Translations under genes and position numbers: made by a program | The notes under the pieces: generated by a model | The model's input: only the letters and a program-made list of their open reading frames with translations | Told to the model about the DNA's origin: nothing | Databases searched by the model: none | In this document: piece after piece, positions 9,782 to 17,871 of the stretch | Layout of the letters: every line of letters starts with the position of its first letter | Position numbering within the stretch: the stretch's first letter is position 1 | From: Actibacterium atlanticum | Lineage (GTDB): Bacteria; Pseudomonadota; Alphaproteobacteria; Rhodobacterales; Rhodobacteraceae | Length of the DNA stretch: 64,000 nt | Assembly (NCBI RefSeq): GCF_000671395.1 | Contig: NZ_AQQY01000006.1 | Location: 1 to 64,000, forward strand | Direction: 5' to 3'

Positions 9782-10561
9782 ATGGATGTCATCCTTGAAA
9801 CTCGTGATCTGAAACGCACCTTTGGAGCGGTGGTCGCGGCCCATAACATCAACATCCGTATTCACGCCGGCGAGGTCATGGGCGTGATCGGGTCGAACGG
9901 CGCGGGCAAGACCACCTTTGTAAATATGGTCACCGGCTATCTGCCGCCCAGCTCGGGCGAGATCCTGTATCGCGGCAAAAGCATGATTGGCTTGCCGACG
10001 CGGGTCATCACCCGCAAGGGCATCGCGCGCAGCTTTCAGATCCCGCAGCTGTTTCAGGAACTCACGGTGATCGACAACATGCTGATCGCTCTGACCATTG
10101 CCGATAATCCCGCCCCGCCAGTGTTCAAACCCGCTATTGATCGCCGCCTTGAGGGCCGCGCGATAGAGGCGTTAGAGCGTTTCGGCATCGCCCAGCACGC
10201 CCACCGCGAGGTTGGCACGCTGGCGCAGGGCATCCGCAAGCTGATCGACATCGCCATGGCGACAGTTTCGGACCCGGCATTGCTGTTTCTTGATGAACCC
10301 ACCTCGGGTGTTTCGGCAGACGAAAAGATGGAATTCATGGGCACGTTGATCGAGGCACTGAAATCCTCGGACACGGCGGTGCTGTTCATCGAACATGACA
10401 TGGAAATCGTCGAGGCCTTCAGCCCTCGCGTGGTCGCCTTTTATGAAGGCACCATTCTGGCCGATGGCCCCACCGCCGAGGTCCTGACCAACGACAAGGT
10501 GCGCGAGTTCGTCATCGGCACCGAATTTCACCGTACCGCAGACACAGAAGGGGTTGCCTGA
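9782..10561 (+). CDS. ABC transporter ATP-binding protein, LivG-like
   Basis: Cytoplasmic ATPase powering import. Walker A GSNGAGKT, signature region LAQGIRKLIDIA in place of the canonical LSGGQ (common in LivG-like proteins of this subgroup), Walker B LLFLDEPTSGV, and switch His in FIEHDME. The LivG-type insertion after the Q loop (ARSFQIPQLFQELTVIDN) is present. An ATG at 9776 overlaps the preceding stop, but its GGAG is only one base away; ATG 9782 has GGAG at 7 nt spacing and gives MDVILETRDL, so it is preferred. About 259 residues. Confidence 0.92.
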   Translation: MDVILETRDLKRTFGAVVAAHNINIRIHAGEVMGVIGSNGAGKTTFVNMVTGYLPPSSGEILYRGKSMIGLPTRVITRKGIARSFQIPQLFQELTVIDNMLIALTIADNPAPPVFKPAIDRRLEGRAIEALERFGIAQHAHREVGTLAQGIRKLIDIAMATVSDPALLFLDEPTSGVSADEKMEFMGTLIEALKSSDTAVLFIEHDMEIVEAFSPRVVAFYEGTILADGPTAEVLTNDKVREFVIGTEFHRTADTEGVA

Positions 10562-11220
10562 TGCTGACCATGGAAAACGTCAACCTGTCGATTAAGCGGA
10601 TTCCGATCCTGCGTGACATCAACCTTGAGATTGAAACCGGCACCACTGTGGGCCTGATCGGGCGCAACGGCGCGGGCAAAACCACCGTCATGCGCGCCAT
10701 TATGGGCGTGCTGCCGGTGGACAGCGGCTCTATCCGGTTTGACCATCAAGATCTGCACCGAACCCCGGCCCATCACCGGGCCGAATTGGGTGTCGGGTAC
10801 CTGCCCGAAGATCGCCGTCTGGTGCCCCACTTCACCGTCGAGGACAACATCATGGTGTCGCTCTGGGCCACTGGCAACGCAGATCGTGCGCGGCTGAAAT
10901 GGGTCTATGAGCTGATGCCCGAGATTGGCCGCTTTGCCGAACGCCGCGCCATGACCCTGTCTGGCGGTCAGCAAAAGCTGGTGGCACTGGCGCGGGCCTT
11001 GGTGGCGGGCAGCAATCTGTTGTTGCTGGACGAGCCGTTCGAGGGAGTCGCCCCTGCGTTGGCACAACGATTGATGGAGGTCATCGCGGACCTGCGGTCA
11101 GAGCACCTGTCGGTTCTGATTTCAGAATCCGACTACAGCCACTCGGAAAAGGTCGTCGACAAGGTCTATGCGATTGAGCGGGGTCAGATGAGCCAGATGC
11201 CCGCCAAGGCCGCAGCGTAA
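10561..11220 (+). CDS. ABC transporter ATP-binding protein, LivF-like
   Basis: Second ATPase of the importer, 219 residues, slightly shorter than typical LivF (about 235). Walker A GRNGAGKTT, the LivF hallmark GYLPEDRRLVPHFTVEDNI, signature TLSGGQQKLVALARAL and Walker B LLLLDEPFEGVAP are all visible. The switch His is replaced: the segment reads VLISESDYSHSEKV where relatives usually carry a His after the strand, so heterodimer ATP hydrolysis may rely on the partner. Start overlaps the preceding TGA by one base. Confidence 0.92.
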   Translation: MLTMENVNLSIKRIPILRDINLEIETGTTVGLIGRNGAGKTTVMRAIMGVLPVDSGSIRFDHQDLHRTPAHHRAELGVGYLPEDRRLVPHFTVEDNIMVSLWATGNADRARLKWVYELMPEIGRFAERRAMTLSGGQQKLVALARALVAGSNLLLLDEPFEGVAPALAQRLMEVIADLRSEHLSVLISESDYSHSEKVVDKVYAIERGQMSQMPAKAAA

Positions 11221-11229
11221 GGGGGAGCC

Positions 11230-12402
11230 ATGTCAGATTTCATCTTTAACACCACCGCGTCCGTGCGCCAGATCGACGGCGGCGCGGCGCAGATGGGACA
11301 AATCGTGGCCAGCCTGCCCGGCATCGCCCCCGGTGCCCCAGTACTGTTTGTCACCGATCCGGGGATCATGGGGCTGGGCCTTGCCGACGGCGCTTTGGCG
11401 TCGCTCAAGGCTGAAGGCTTTGACGTGACCCTGTTTGACGGCATCGAGCCCGACCCCAAAGCCACCACCGTCCAAGAGGCGACCCAAATCGCCCGCGATG
11501 CGGGGGTGGCGTGCGTGGTTGGATTCGGTGGCGGCTCGTCTATGGATGTGGCCAAGGTCGTGGCGCTGTGCCTTGGCTCGGATCAACCGCTGGATCAGAT
11601 GTATGGCGTGGCGCAGGCACGGGGGCAACGCAAGCCGCTGGTGCTGGTGCCGACCACTGCCGGCACCGGGTCCGAGGTCACGCCGATCTCGATCCTGACC
11701 ACCGGTGCGGCGGAAAAGAAGGGGATCAGTTCACCCCTGATCCTACCCGATGTGGCGCTGTTGGATTGCGATCTGACTCTGGGCCTGCCCCCTGCCGTCA
11801 CCGCCGCCACGGGCGTCGATGCTATGGTCCACGCAATCGAGGCATATACCTCCAAATCGCCCAACAACAATCCGCTGAGCCGTATGTTGGCGGTGCAGGC
11901 ATTGCAACTTCTGTCTGCGAATATTCGGGAGGCCGTGTTCAACGGCACCAACCGCACAGCGCGGGCGAATATGTTGCTTGGCTCGATGTTGGCCGGGCAG
12001 GCCTTTGCCAATTCCCCCGTTGCAGCGGTGCACGCGCTGGCCTATCCGGTTGGGTCACTGTTCAAAGTGCCGCACGGGTTGTCGAACGCTTTGGTTCTGG
12101 CGCAGGTGATGCGCTTCAACGCGCCGGTCGCCGGGCCGCAATACGCGGAACTGGCCCCGCATATCTTCCCCGATATCGACACGAGCCGCGACAGTCAGGC
12201 GATCTGCGCCGATCTGATCGACCGTCTTTCCAGCCTGAATCGCGAACTGGGGCTGGAACCCGGCCTGCGCGGTGTTGGTATCGGCGCAAGCGACGTGCCC
12301 AAACTGGCAGCAGACGCGATGAACCAGACCCGGCTTTTGGTCAATAATCCACGCGATCTGACCGAGGCCGATGCCCGCCACATCTATGAGGCCGCGCTCT
12401 AA
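11230..12402 (+). CDS. Iron-containing alcohol dehydrogenase (group III)
   Basis: NAD(P)-dependent oxidation of an alcohol to an aldehyde, or the reverse, in the cytoplasm. The 390-residue protein has the nucleotide-binding GFGGGSSMDVAK, the TAGTGSEVTP motif and four metal ligands in the usual order: Asp and His in GVDAMVHAIEAY, His in AVHALAYPVG and His in KVPHGLSNAL. Preceded by GGGGGAG at 11220-11226. It sits 9 bases behind the ABC ATPase and before an aldehyde dehydrogenase, so the pair probably oxidises the imported compound in two steps. 4-Hydroxybutyrate to succinate semialdehyde is one attractive reaction given the next gene, but the exact substrate is inferred. Confidence 0.92.
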   Translation: MSDFIFNTTASVRQIDGGAAQMGQIVASLPGIAPGAPVLFVTDPGIMGLGLADGALASLKAEGFDVTLFDGIEPDPKATTVQEATQIARDAGVACVVGFGGGSSMDVAKVVALCLGSDQPLDQMYGVAQARGQRKPLVLVPTTAGTGSEVTPISILTTGAAEKKGISSPLILPDVALLDCDLTLGLPPAVTAATGVDAMVHAIEAYTSKSPNNNPLSRMLAVQALQLLSANIREAVFNGTNRTARANMLLGSMLAGQAFANSPVAAVHALAYPVGSLFKVPHGLSNALVLAQVMRFNAPVAGPQYAELAPHIFPDIDTSRDSQAICADLIDRLSSLNRELGLEPGLRGVGIGASDVPKLAADAMNQTRLLVNNPRDLTEADARHIYEAAL

Positions 12403-12476
12403 GCACCCACGGCGCGGCTGATGCGGCCGCGTCGCCCCTCTCTGAACTCGGCGCTATGGCCCAAGGAAGGACTCTC

Positions 12477-13958
12477 ATGCCCAAAGACACCATCGAATTG
12501 GCCGCGCGCCTCTCTGATCCAACCCTGCTGATCTCTGCCGCTCCAGTTGCCGGGCGCTGGATTTCAGACGCCCCAAACCAGTTCGAAGTGCGCAACCCCG
12601 CCACTGATGAGGTCATCGCCACCCTGCCCAATCTGGGCATAGACGAAACCCGCGCCGCAATTGATGCCGCTCATGCCGCCCGCCCGGCCTGGGCCGCGCG
12701 CACCGGCAAAGAGCGCGCGGCGGTGTTGCGCCGCTGGTATGATCTGGTCGTGGCCAATGCCGATGATCTGGCCGCGATCCTGACCGCTGAGATGGGCAAA
12801 CCACTGGCCGAGGCCAAGGGCGAAATCCTTTATGGCGCGTCCTATATCGAGTGGTTTTCGGAAGAGGCCAAACGTATCTATGGCGAAACCATTCCCGGCC
12901 ATCAGCCCGACAAGCGCATCACCGTGATCAAACAACCGGTGGGGGTTGTGGCCTCGATTACGCCGTGGAACTTCCCCAACGCGATGATCGCGCGCAAGCT
13001 GGCCCCTGCATTGGCCGTGGGTTGCGCCTGCATCGCCAAGCCAGCAGCAGAAACACCATTGTCGGCACTGGCATTGGCCAAGCTGGGCTTTGACGCCGGG
13101 GTGCCGATGGAGTTGCTGTCGGTGGTGACCTCTTCTCGTTCGGCCCCCATAGGCCAAGAATTTTGCGCCAACCCTAAGGTCGCGAAGCTGACTTTTACTG
13201 GCTCAACCGAAGTCGGACGAATTCTGATGCGTCAGTCTGCCGATCAGGTACAAAAAACCTCGATGGAACTGGGCGGCAACGCACCGTTCATCGTTTTTGA
13301 GGATGCCGATCTTGACGCAGCGGTCGAAGGCGCGATGACTTCCAAATACCGCAACAACGGGCAGACCTGTGTCTGCGCCAACCGGATTTACGTGCAGGAC
13401 GGAGTTTATGATGCATTCGCTGCGAAATTGGTCAAAGCCGTTGAATCCATGCAGGTAGGCGACGGGTTTGAGGATGGGGTTAGCGCCGGGCCGCTGATTT
13501 CGGCCAAGGCGATGGATAAAGTGCAAGACCATATCGCAGATGCCACCGCCAAAGGCGCGCAGGTGGCTACCGGCGGCGCGCCCCATGCCAAGGGCGGCAC
13601 GTTCTTTCAGCCCACGGTGCTGACCGGCGTCACCCGCGACATGGCCGTTGCCACCGAAGAGACCTTTGGCCCGGTTGCTCCCTTGTTCCGTTTCAGGGAC
13701 GAGGCCGATGTGATCGCGCAAGCCAATGACACGATCTTTGGTCTGGCCTCGTATTTCTATGCCAATGACATCTCGCGCGTGTACCGCGTGGCCGAGGCGC
13801 TGGAATACGGCATGGTCGGGGTGAACACCGGGCTGATCTCGACCGAGGTTGCGCCCTTTGGCGGGGTGAAACAATCGGGTCAGGGCCGCGAAGGCTCGCG
13901 TCACGGGGTCGAGGACTACCTCGAGATGAAATACATCTGTTTGGGGCTTGAGGCATGA
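12477..13958 (+). CDS. gabD: NAD(P)-dependent aldehyde dehydrogenase, succinate-semialdehyde type
   Basis: Oxidises an aldehyde to a carboxylate; closest in pattern to succinate-semialdehyde dehydrogenase I. About 493 residues. Motifs in order: GVVASITPWNFPNAMIARK, FTGSTEVGRIL coenzyme loop, catalytic Glu in MELGGNAPFIVFEDAD and nucleophilic Cys in NNGQTCVCANRIYV, where the second Cys of the pair is typical of GabD-like enzymes. ATG 12477 follows AAGGAAGG with 6-nt spacing and is preferred to ATG 12456. Together with the iron alcohol dehydrogenase it would convert a terminal alcohol to an acid feeding the citric acid cycle. The succinate-semialdehyde assignment is likely but other omega-semialdehydes are possible. 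Confidence 0.85.
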   Translation: MPKDTIELAARLSDPTLLISAAPVAGRWISDAPNQFEVRNPATDEVIATLPNLGIDETRAAIDAAHAARPAWAARTGKERAAVLRRWYDLVVANADDLAAILTAEMGKPLAEAKGEILYGASYIEWFSEEAKRIYGETIPGHQPDKRITVIKQPVGVVASITPWNFPNAMIARKLAPALAVGCACIAKPAAETPLSALALAKLGFDAGVPMELLSVVTSSRSAPIGQEFCANPKVAKLTFTGSTEVGRILMRQSADQVQKTSMELGGNAPFIVFEDADLDAAVEGAMTSKYRNNGQTCVCANRIYVQDGVYDAFAAKLVKAVESMQVGDGFEDGVSAGPLISAKAMDKVQDHIADATAKGAQVATGGAPHAKGGTFFQPTVLTGVTRDMAVATEETFGPVAPLFRFRDEADVIAQANDTIFGLASYFYANDISRVYRVAEALEYGMVGVNTGLISTEVAPFGGVKQSGQGREGSRHGVEDYLEMKYICLGLEA

Positions 13959-14395
13959 GTACCCGCCCTAGCCCCGGCAATCGCGCGGAATATGCCGCCT
14001 TTTATCCGCTGCAGACGCGCTGGCAAGACAATGACATGTACGGCCATATGAACAACGCGGTGCATTACAGCCTGTTTGATACAGCGGTGAATGGCTGGTT
14101 GATCGCGCAGGGGGTTTTGGACCCGCGCGCGTCTGATGTGATCGGGTTGGTGGTGGAAAGTGGCTGCCGTTACTTCGCCGAACTTGGCTTCCCCGCGCCG
14201 CTGGAGGCCGGGTTGCGCGTCGGCCATCTGGGGCGCAGCTCGGTGCGTTATGAAATCGGGCTTTTTGCCGAGGACAGTCAAACCGCGGCGGCAGAGGGGT
14301 ATTTCACCCATGTCTTTGTTGACCGCCAGACCCGAAAGCCAACGCCCTTGACGCCGGAACTTCGTTCAAAGCTCGAGGCATTGATCTGCAGCTGA
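13955..14395 (+). CDS. Acyl-CoA thioesterase, 4HBT/YbgC hot-dog fold
   Basis: A 146-residue single hot-dog domain hydrolysing acyl-CoA thioesters. The active-site segment WQDNDMYGHMNNAVHYSLFD carries the catalytic Asp and the conserved GHMNN helix of 4-hydroxybenzoyl-CoA thioesterase relatives. It overlaps the aldehyde dehydrogenase by ATGA and is the last gene of the operon; the convergent dnaE2 stop lies only 12 bases further, with no intrinsic terminator visible in between. Its role with the two dehydrogenases is unclear, perhaps releasing a CoA-bound intermediate. Confidence 0.85.
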   Translation: MSTRPSPGNRAEYAAFYPLQTRWQDNDMYGHMNNAVHYSLFDTAVNGWLIAQGVLDPRASDVIGLVVESGCRYFAELGFPAPLEAGLRVGHLGRSSVRYEIGLFAEDSQTAAAEGYFTHVFVDRQTRKPTPLTPELRSKLEALICS

Positions 14396-14407
14396 CCCGG
14401 CTAAGCA

Positions 14408-17400
14408 TCAATGAAAATCGCGGCTTGGAAACAGCCGCTTGGCCTGTTCGCGCGGGTGCATTGCACGGGGTTGCGCCTTGGGGCGCGGGGCCTGATCCAT
14501 TTCGGGGGTGGTCTGGGCGACGGCCTCGCCCAGCGGGTGACCCAGCTGCGACAAGCGCGGCGACAGGTCCTCGATCTGTTGGGCGATCAGATGCACCACG
14601 ATGCCTTCGCGTTGCAAATAACCGGTGACGCGCAACAGCCGCCCCCCCATCACAATCCGCCGATATTTCTCATAGACCTTGGGCCAGACCACGACGTTGC
14701 TGACGCCGGTTTCATCTTCAAGCGTCAGGAAAATCACGCCCGAGGCGGTGCCGGGGCGTTGTCGCGTGATGACCAGACCACAGACACTGACCCGACCCAA
14801 TGGAATGGTGCCCAGTTTACTGTGCTGGGTCAGCCCGGGCAGGCTGGGGCGCAACAATTCCATCGGGTGGGCGCGCAGGGTCAGGCGGGTTGAAACGTAA
14901 TCTTCGACCACCTCTTCGCCCAGATGCATGGCTGGGAGCGAAACCTTGGGTTCATGAATGCCTTCGCCATCAATCGGGTCATTGAACAGCGGCAGCGGTT
15001 TGGGCGCACGCAAGGCCCGCACCGCCCACAAAGCATCGCGGCGGCTTAGGCCCATGCTGGTGAAACTATCGGCCTCGGCCAGACGTTCCAACGCGGCCGG
15101 CGCCAGCCCGGCACGTAGCCACAGGCTTTCGGGGTCTGGATAGCCATTGCCGCGCGCCGCGACGATCCAGCCCGCGTCCTCTTCGCGGAAGCCTTTGATC
15201 TGTCGAAACCCAAGGCGCAGCGCCAGCCCGCCATCAGAACGCCGTTCAAGCATGTTGTCCCAGTGGCTGGCGTTCACACAGATCGGGCGCACCTCGACCT
15301 GATGTTCACGCGCATCGCGCACGATCTGTGCGGGGGCATAAAACCCCATCGGCTGCGAATTCAGCAAAGCGCAGGCAAACACCGCCGGGTGGTGGCATTT
15401 CAGCCAGGCCGACACGTACACCAGCAGGGCAAAGGCCGCCGCATGGCTTTCGGGAAAGCCGTAATCGGCAAAGCCTTCGATCTGACCGAAACAGCGTTCA
15501 GCCACCTCTTGGCTGTACCCGTTCGCCAACATGCCTTTGATGAATTTTTCGCGGTGCTCGCCAATGGTGCCCATGCGCCGAAACGAGGCCAGCGAGCGGC
15601 GCAGATGGTCGGCCTCTTCGGGCGTATAACCCGCGCCGACCACGGCGATCTGCAGCGCCTGCTCCTGAAACAGCGGCACGCCCAACGTGCGCGCGGTGAC
15701 CTTTTCCAGCGCCGGGCCAAAGGGCTGTGCCTTTTCCAGACCCTGACGGCGTTTGATATAGGGCTGCACCATGCCGCCTTGGATCGGGCCGGGGCGCACG
15801 ATGGCGACCTCGATCACCAGATCATAAAAGGTGCGCGGCTTCATGCGGGGCAGGAAATTCATCTGCGCCCGGCTTTCGACCTGAAATACCCCGACCGCAT
15901 CGGCAACGCACAGCATGTCATAGGTCGCCGGGTCCTCTTGCGGGAGGGTATCAATCGTCAGGTTCTGGCCGTGGTGCTGCTGCATCAGGTCAAAGGCCTT
16001 GCGGATGCAAGACAGCATCCCCAGCCCCAGCACATCCACCTTCAGAATGCCCAAGGCGTCGATATCGTCCTTGTCCCATTCGATAATGGTGCGGTCCTCC
16101 ATCGCGGCGTTCTCAATCGGGGCCAGCTCATCCAGCCGCCCCTTGGTGATCACAAAGCCCCCGACATGCTGCGACAGATGGCGCGGGAAACCGATGATCT
16201 CGCCGATCAACCGAATGGTCTGGGCCAGTCGCCGGTCTGACGGGTCCAGCCCCAGTTCCTTGATGCGTTCGGGATCGGCGCCGCCATTGGACATGCCCCA
16301 GATCTGCCCCGACAGGCTGGCGGTTACGTCCTGACTGAGGCCCATCACCTTACCGACCTCGCGGATCGCCGCGCGGGATCGAAAATGGATCACCGTGGCG
16401 CACAGCCCCGCGCGGTGACGCCCGTATTTCTCATAGATGTGCTGGATCACCTCTTCGCGGCGTTCATGTTCGAAATCGACGTCGATATCGGGCGGCTCGC
16501 CCCGGTGTTTTGACATGAACCGTTCAAACACCATGGCGATCTGATCGGGTGAGACATCGGTGATGCCCAGCAGGTAACACAGGATCGAATTGGCGGCTGA
16601 TCCACGCCCCTGGCACAAAATCCCCCGCCCGCGCGCGAATTGCACGATGTCATAGACCGTCAGGAAATAGGCGGCAAAACCCAGATCGGCGACCAGCGCC
16701 AGCTCTTTGGTCATCAGGTCATGCACCCGCTGCGCCGCGCCATAAGGATAGCGGGTTTTCAGCCCCTCTTGCGCCAGCCGCGCTAGTCGCGCTTGTGGGG
16801 TTTCGCTGTCAGACACTTCGTCGGGGTATTCATAGCTCAGCTCGCTCAAGTCGAAACTGCAGCGCGCGGTGATTTCCAGCGTACGGCGCAGGGCGGCGGG
16901 ATGGTCGTGGAAAACCCGCTCCATGTCGCGGGCGGCTTTCAGGCGGCGTTCGGCATTGGGAAGGGCGCGGGTGCCGATGGCATCAATCGTGATGTGTTCA
17001 CGCATACAGGTCAGCACATCGGCCAGCTGGCGGCGTTTGGCGTGATGCATCAGCACATCCCCGACCGCCACCATCGGGGTGGAACAGCGCAACGCCATCT
17101 GTGCGCAGGCGGTCAGCCAAGCCTGATCCGAGCCATCATAGCGCGGCGCAGCCCCCAGAAAGACATGGCCGGGAAAACGGCGCTGCATCTGTTGAATCGG
17201 CCCTCGTGCTCCCTGCAACGCCCCTTGTGGCAGGGCGATCAGGATCATGCCGGTGCAGCCGTTCAGCAAGTCGGTCATACCCAGATGACAGCCCCCCTTT
17301 TCAGCCCGGCGTTTGCCAAGGGTCAGCAGCCGGGTCAGCCGTTGATAGGCGGCGCGGTCTTGCGGCAGGGCGATCCAATCCACCGGACAATCACGCAGCA

Positions 17401-17746
17401 CCAGCCGGCAGCCCACGATCAGCTTGGGCAGTTGGGGCGCGGCGGGGCGGTGCAGGCCCTGGGGCGCGCCGACCTCCTGGCGCGAGCTGCTGTCGGTGCG
17501 GTGTTGCGAGCGGATGCGAATGGCGCCCTCGGCCTCTTGGCGCAGCACCTTGAGCGCCGAATAGGCCCGCACCACCCCGGCCAGCGAATTGCGGTCGGTG
17601 ATGGCGATAGCGGCAAGGCCCAGCTCGGCGGCGCGCGTGACCATCTCTTCGGGGTGCGAGGCGCCGGTGAGGAAGGTGAAGTTGGTGGTGGTGCACAGTT
17701 CGGCATAACCGCTAGGCACCGTGTCTGATGTGGTTGCTTTCGGCAT
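14408..17746 (-). CDS. dnaE2: Error-prone DNA polymerase DnaE2 (ImuC)
   Basis: Catalytic subunit of the SOS translesion mutasome in bacteria without UmuCD. The 1112-residue protein has an N-terminal PHP domain (YAELCTTTNFTFLTGASHPEE, ITDRNSLAG), the polymerase active-site blocks CQGRGSAANS, PDIDVDFEHER and LKVDVLGLGMLS with the three catalytic Asp residues, the finger and helix-hairpin-helix regions (FPESHAAAFALLVY) and a C-terminal OB fold (GLVITRQRPGTASGVIFLTLED). The ATG is preceded by GAGGGA. It is third in the imuA-imuB-dnaE2 order, separated from imuB by a 125-bp region with a very strong inverted repeat. Confidence 0.96.
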   Translation of the reverse strand: MPKATTSDTVPSGYAELCTTTNFTFLTGASHPEEMVTRAAELGLAAIAITDRNSLAGVVRAYSALKVLRQEAEGAIRIRSQHRTDSSSRQEVGAPQGLHRPAAPQLPKLIVGCRLVLRDCPVDWIALPQDRAAYQRLTRLLTLGKRRAEKGGCHLGMTDLLNGCTGMILIALPQGALQGARGPIQQMQRRFPGHVFLGAAPRYDGSDQAWLTACAQMALRCSTPMVAVGDVLMHHAKRRQLADVLTCMREHITIDAIGTRALPNAERRLKAARDMERVFHDHPAALRRTLEITARCSFDLSELSYEYPDEVSDSETPQARLARLAQEGLKTRYPYGAAQRVHDLMTKELALVADLGFAAYFLTVYDIVQFARGRGILCQGRGSAANSILCYLLGITDVSPDQIAMVFERFMSKHRGEPPDIDVDFEHERREEVIQHIYEKYGRHRAGLCATVIHFRSRAAIREVGKVMGLSQDVTASLSGQIWGMSNGGADPERIKELGLDPSDRRLAQTIRLIGEIIGFPRHLSQHVGGFVITKGRLDELAPIENAAMEDRTIIEWDKDDIDALGILKVDVLGLGMLSCIRKAFDLMQQHHGQNLTIDTLPQEDPATYDMLCVADAVGVFQVESRAQMNFLPRMKPRTFYDLVIEVAIVRPGPIQGGMVQPYIKRRQGLEKAQPFGPALEKVTARTLGVPLFQEQALQIAVVGAGYTPEEADHLRRSLASFRRMGTIGEHREKFIKGMLANGYSQEVAERCFGQIEGFADYGFPESHAAAFALLVYVSAWLKCHHPAVFACALLNSQPMGFYAPAQIVRDAREHQVEVRPICVNASHWDNMLERRSDGGLALRLGFRQIKGFREEDAGWIVAARGNGYPDPESLWLRAGLAPAALERLAEADSFTSMGLSRRDALWAVRALRAPKPLPLFNDPIDGEGIHEPKVSLPAMHLGEEVVEDYVSTRLTLRAHPMELLRPSLPGLTQHSKLGTIPLGRVSVCGLVITRQRPGTASGVIFLTLEDETGVSNVVVWPKVYEKYRRIVMGGRLLRVTGYLQREGIVVHLIAQQIEDLSPRLSQLGHPLGEAVAQTTPEMDQAPRPKAQPRAMHPREQAKRLFPSRDFH

Positions 17747-17766
17747 TTAGCATCCCTCACGACAGA

Positions 17767-17829
17767 GGGCAGCGCCCGCTTCGGGGTGGGCGTGAAGCGC
17801 CCGCCCGTGGGGTGAGGCGGGCGCTGCCC
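17767..17829. repeat. Nested inverted repeat between imuB and dnaE2
   Basis: A 13-bp perfect outer stem, GGGCAGCGCCCGC (17767-17779) with GCGGGCGCTGCCC (17817-17829), encloses an inner hairpin GGGCG-TGAAG-CGCCC (17788-17802). There is no U tract. It fills the only gap in the mutasome operon and could attenuate dnaE2 or stabilise the imuAB message. Confidence 0.7.
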
Positions 17830-17871
17830 GGTCCGCGACGCGCACCGGGTGTTTGCATGCCCCTTTGCGCG

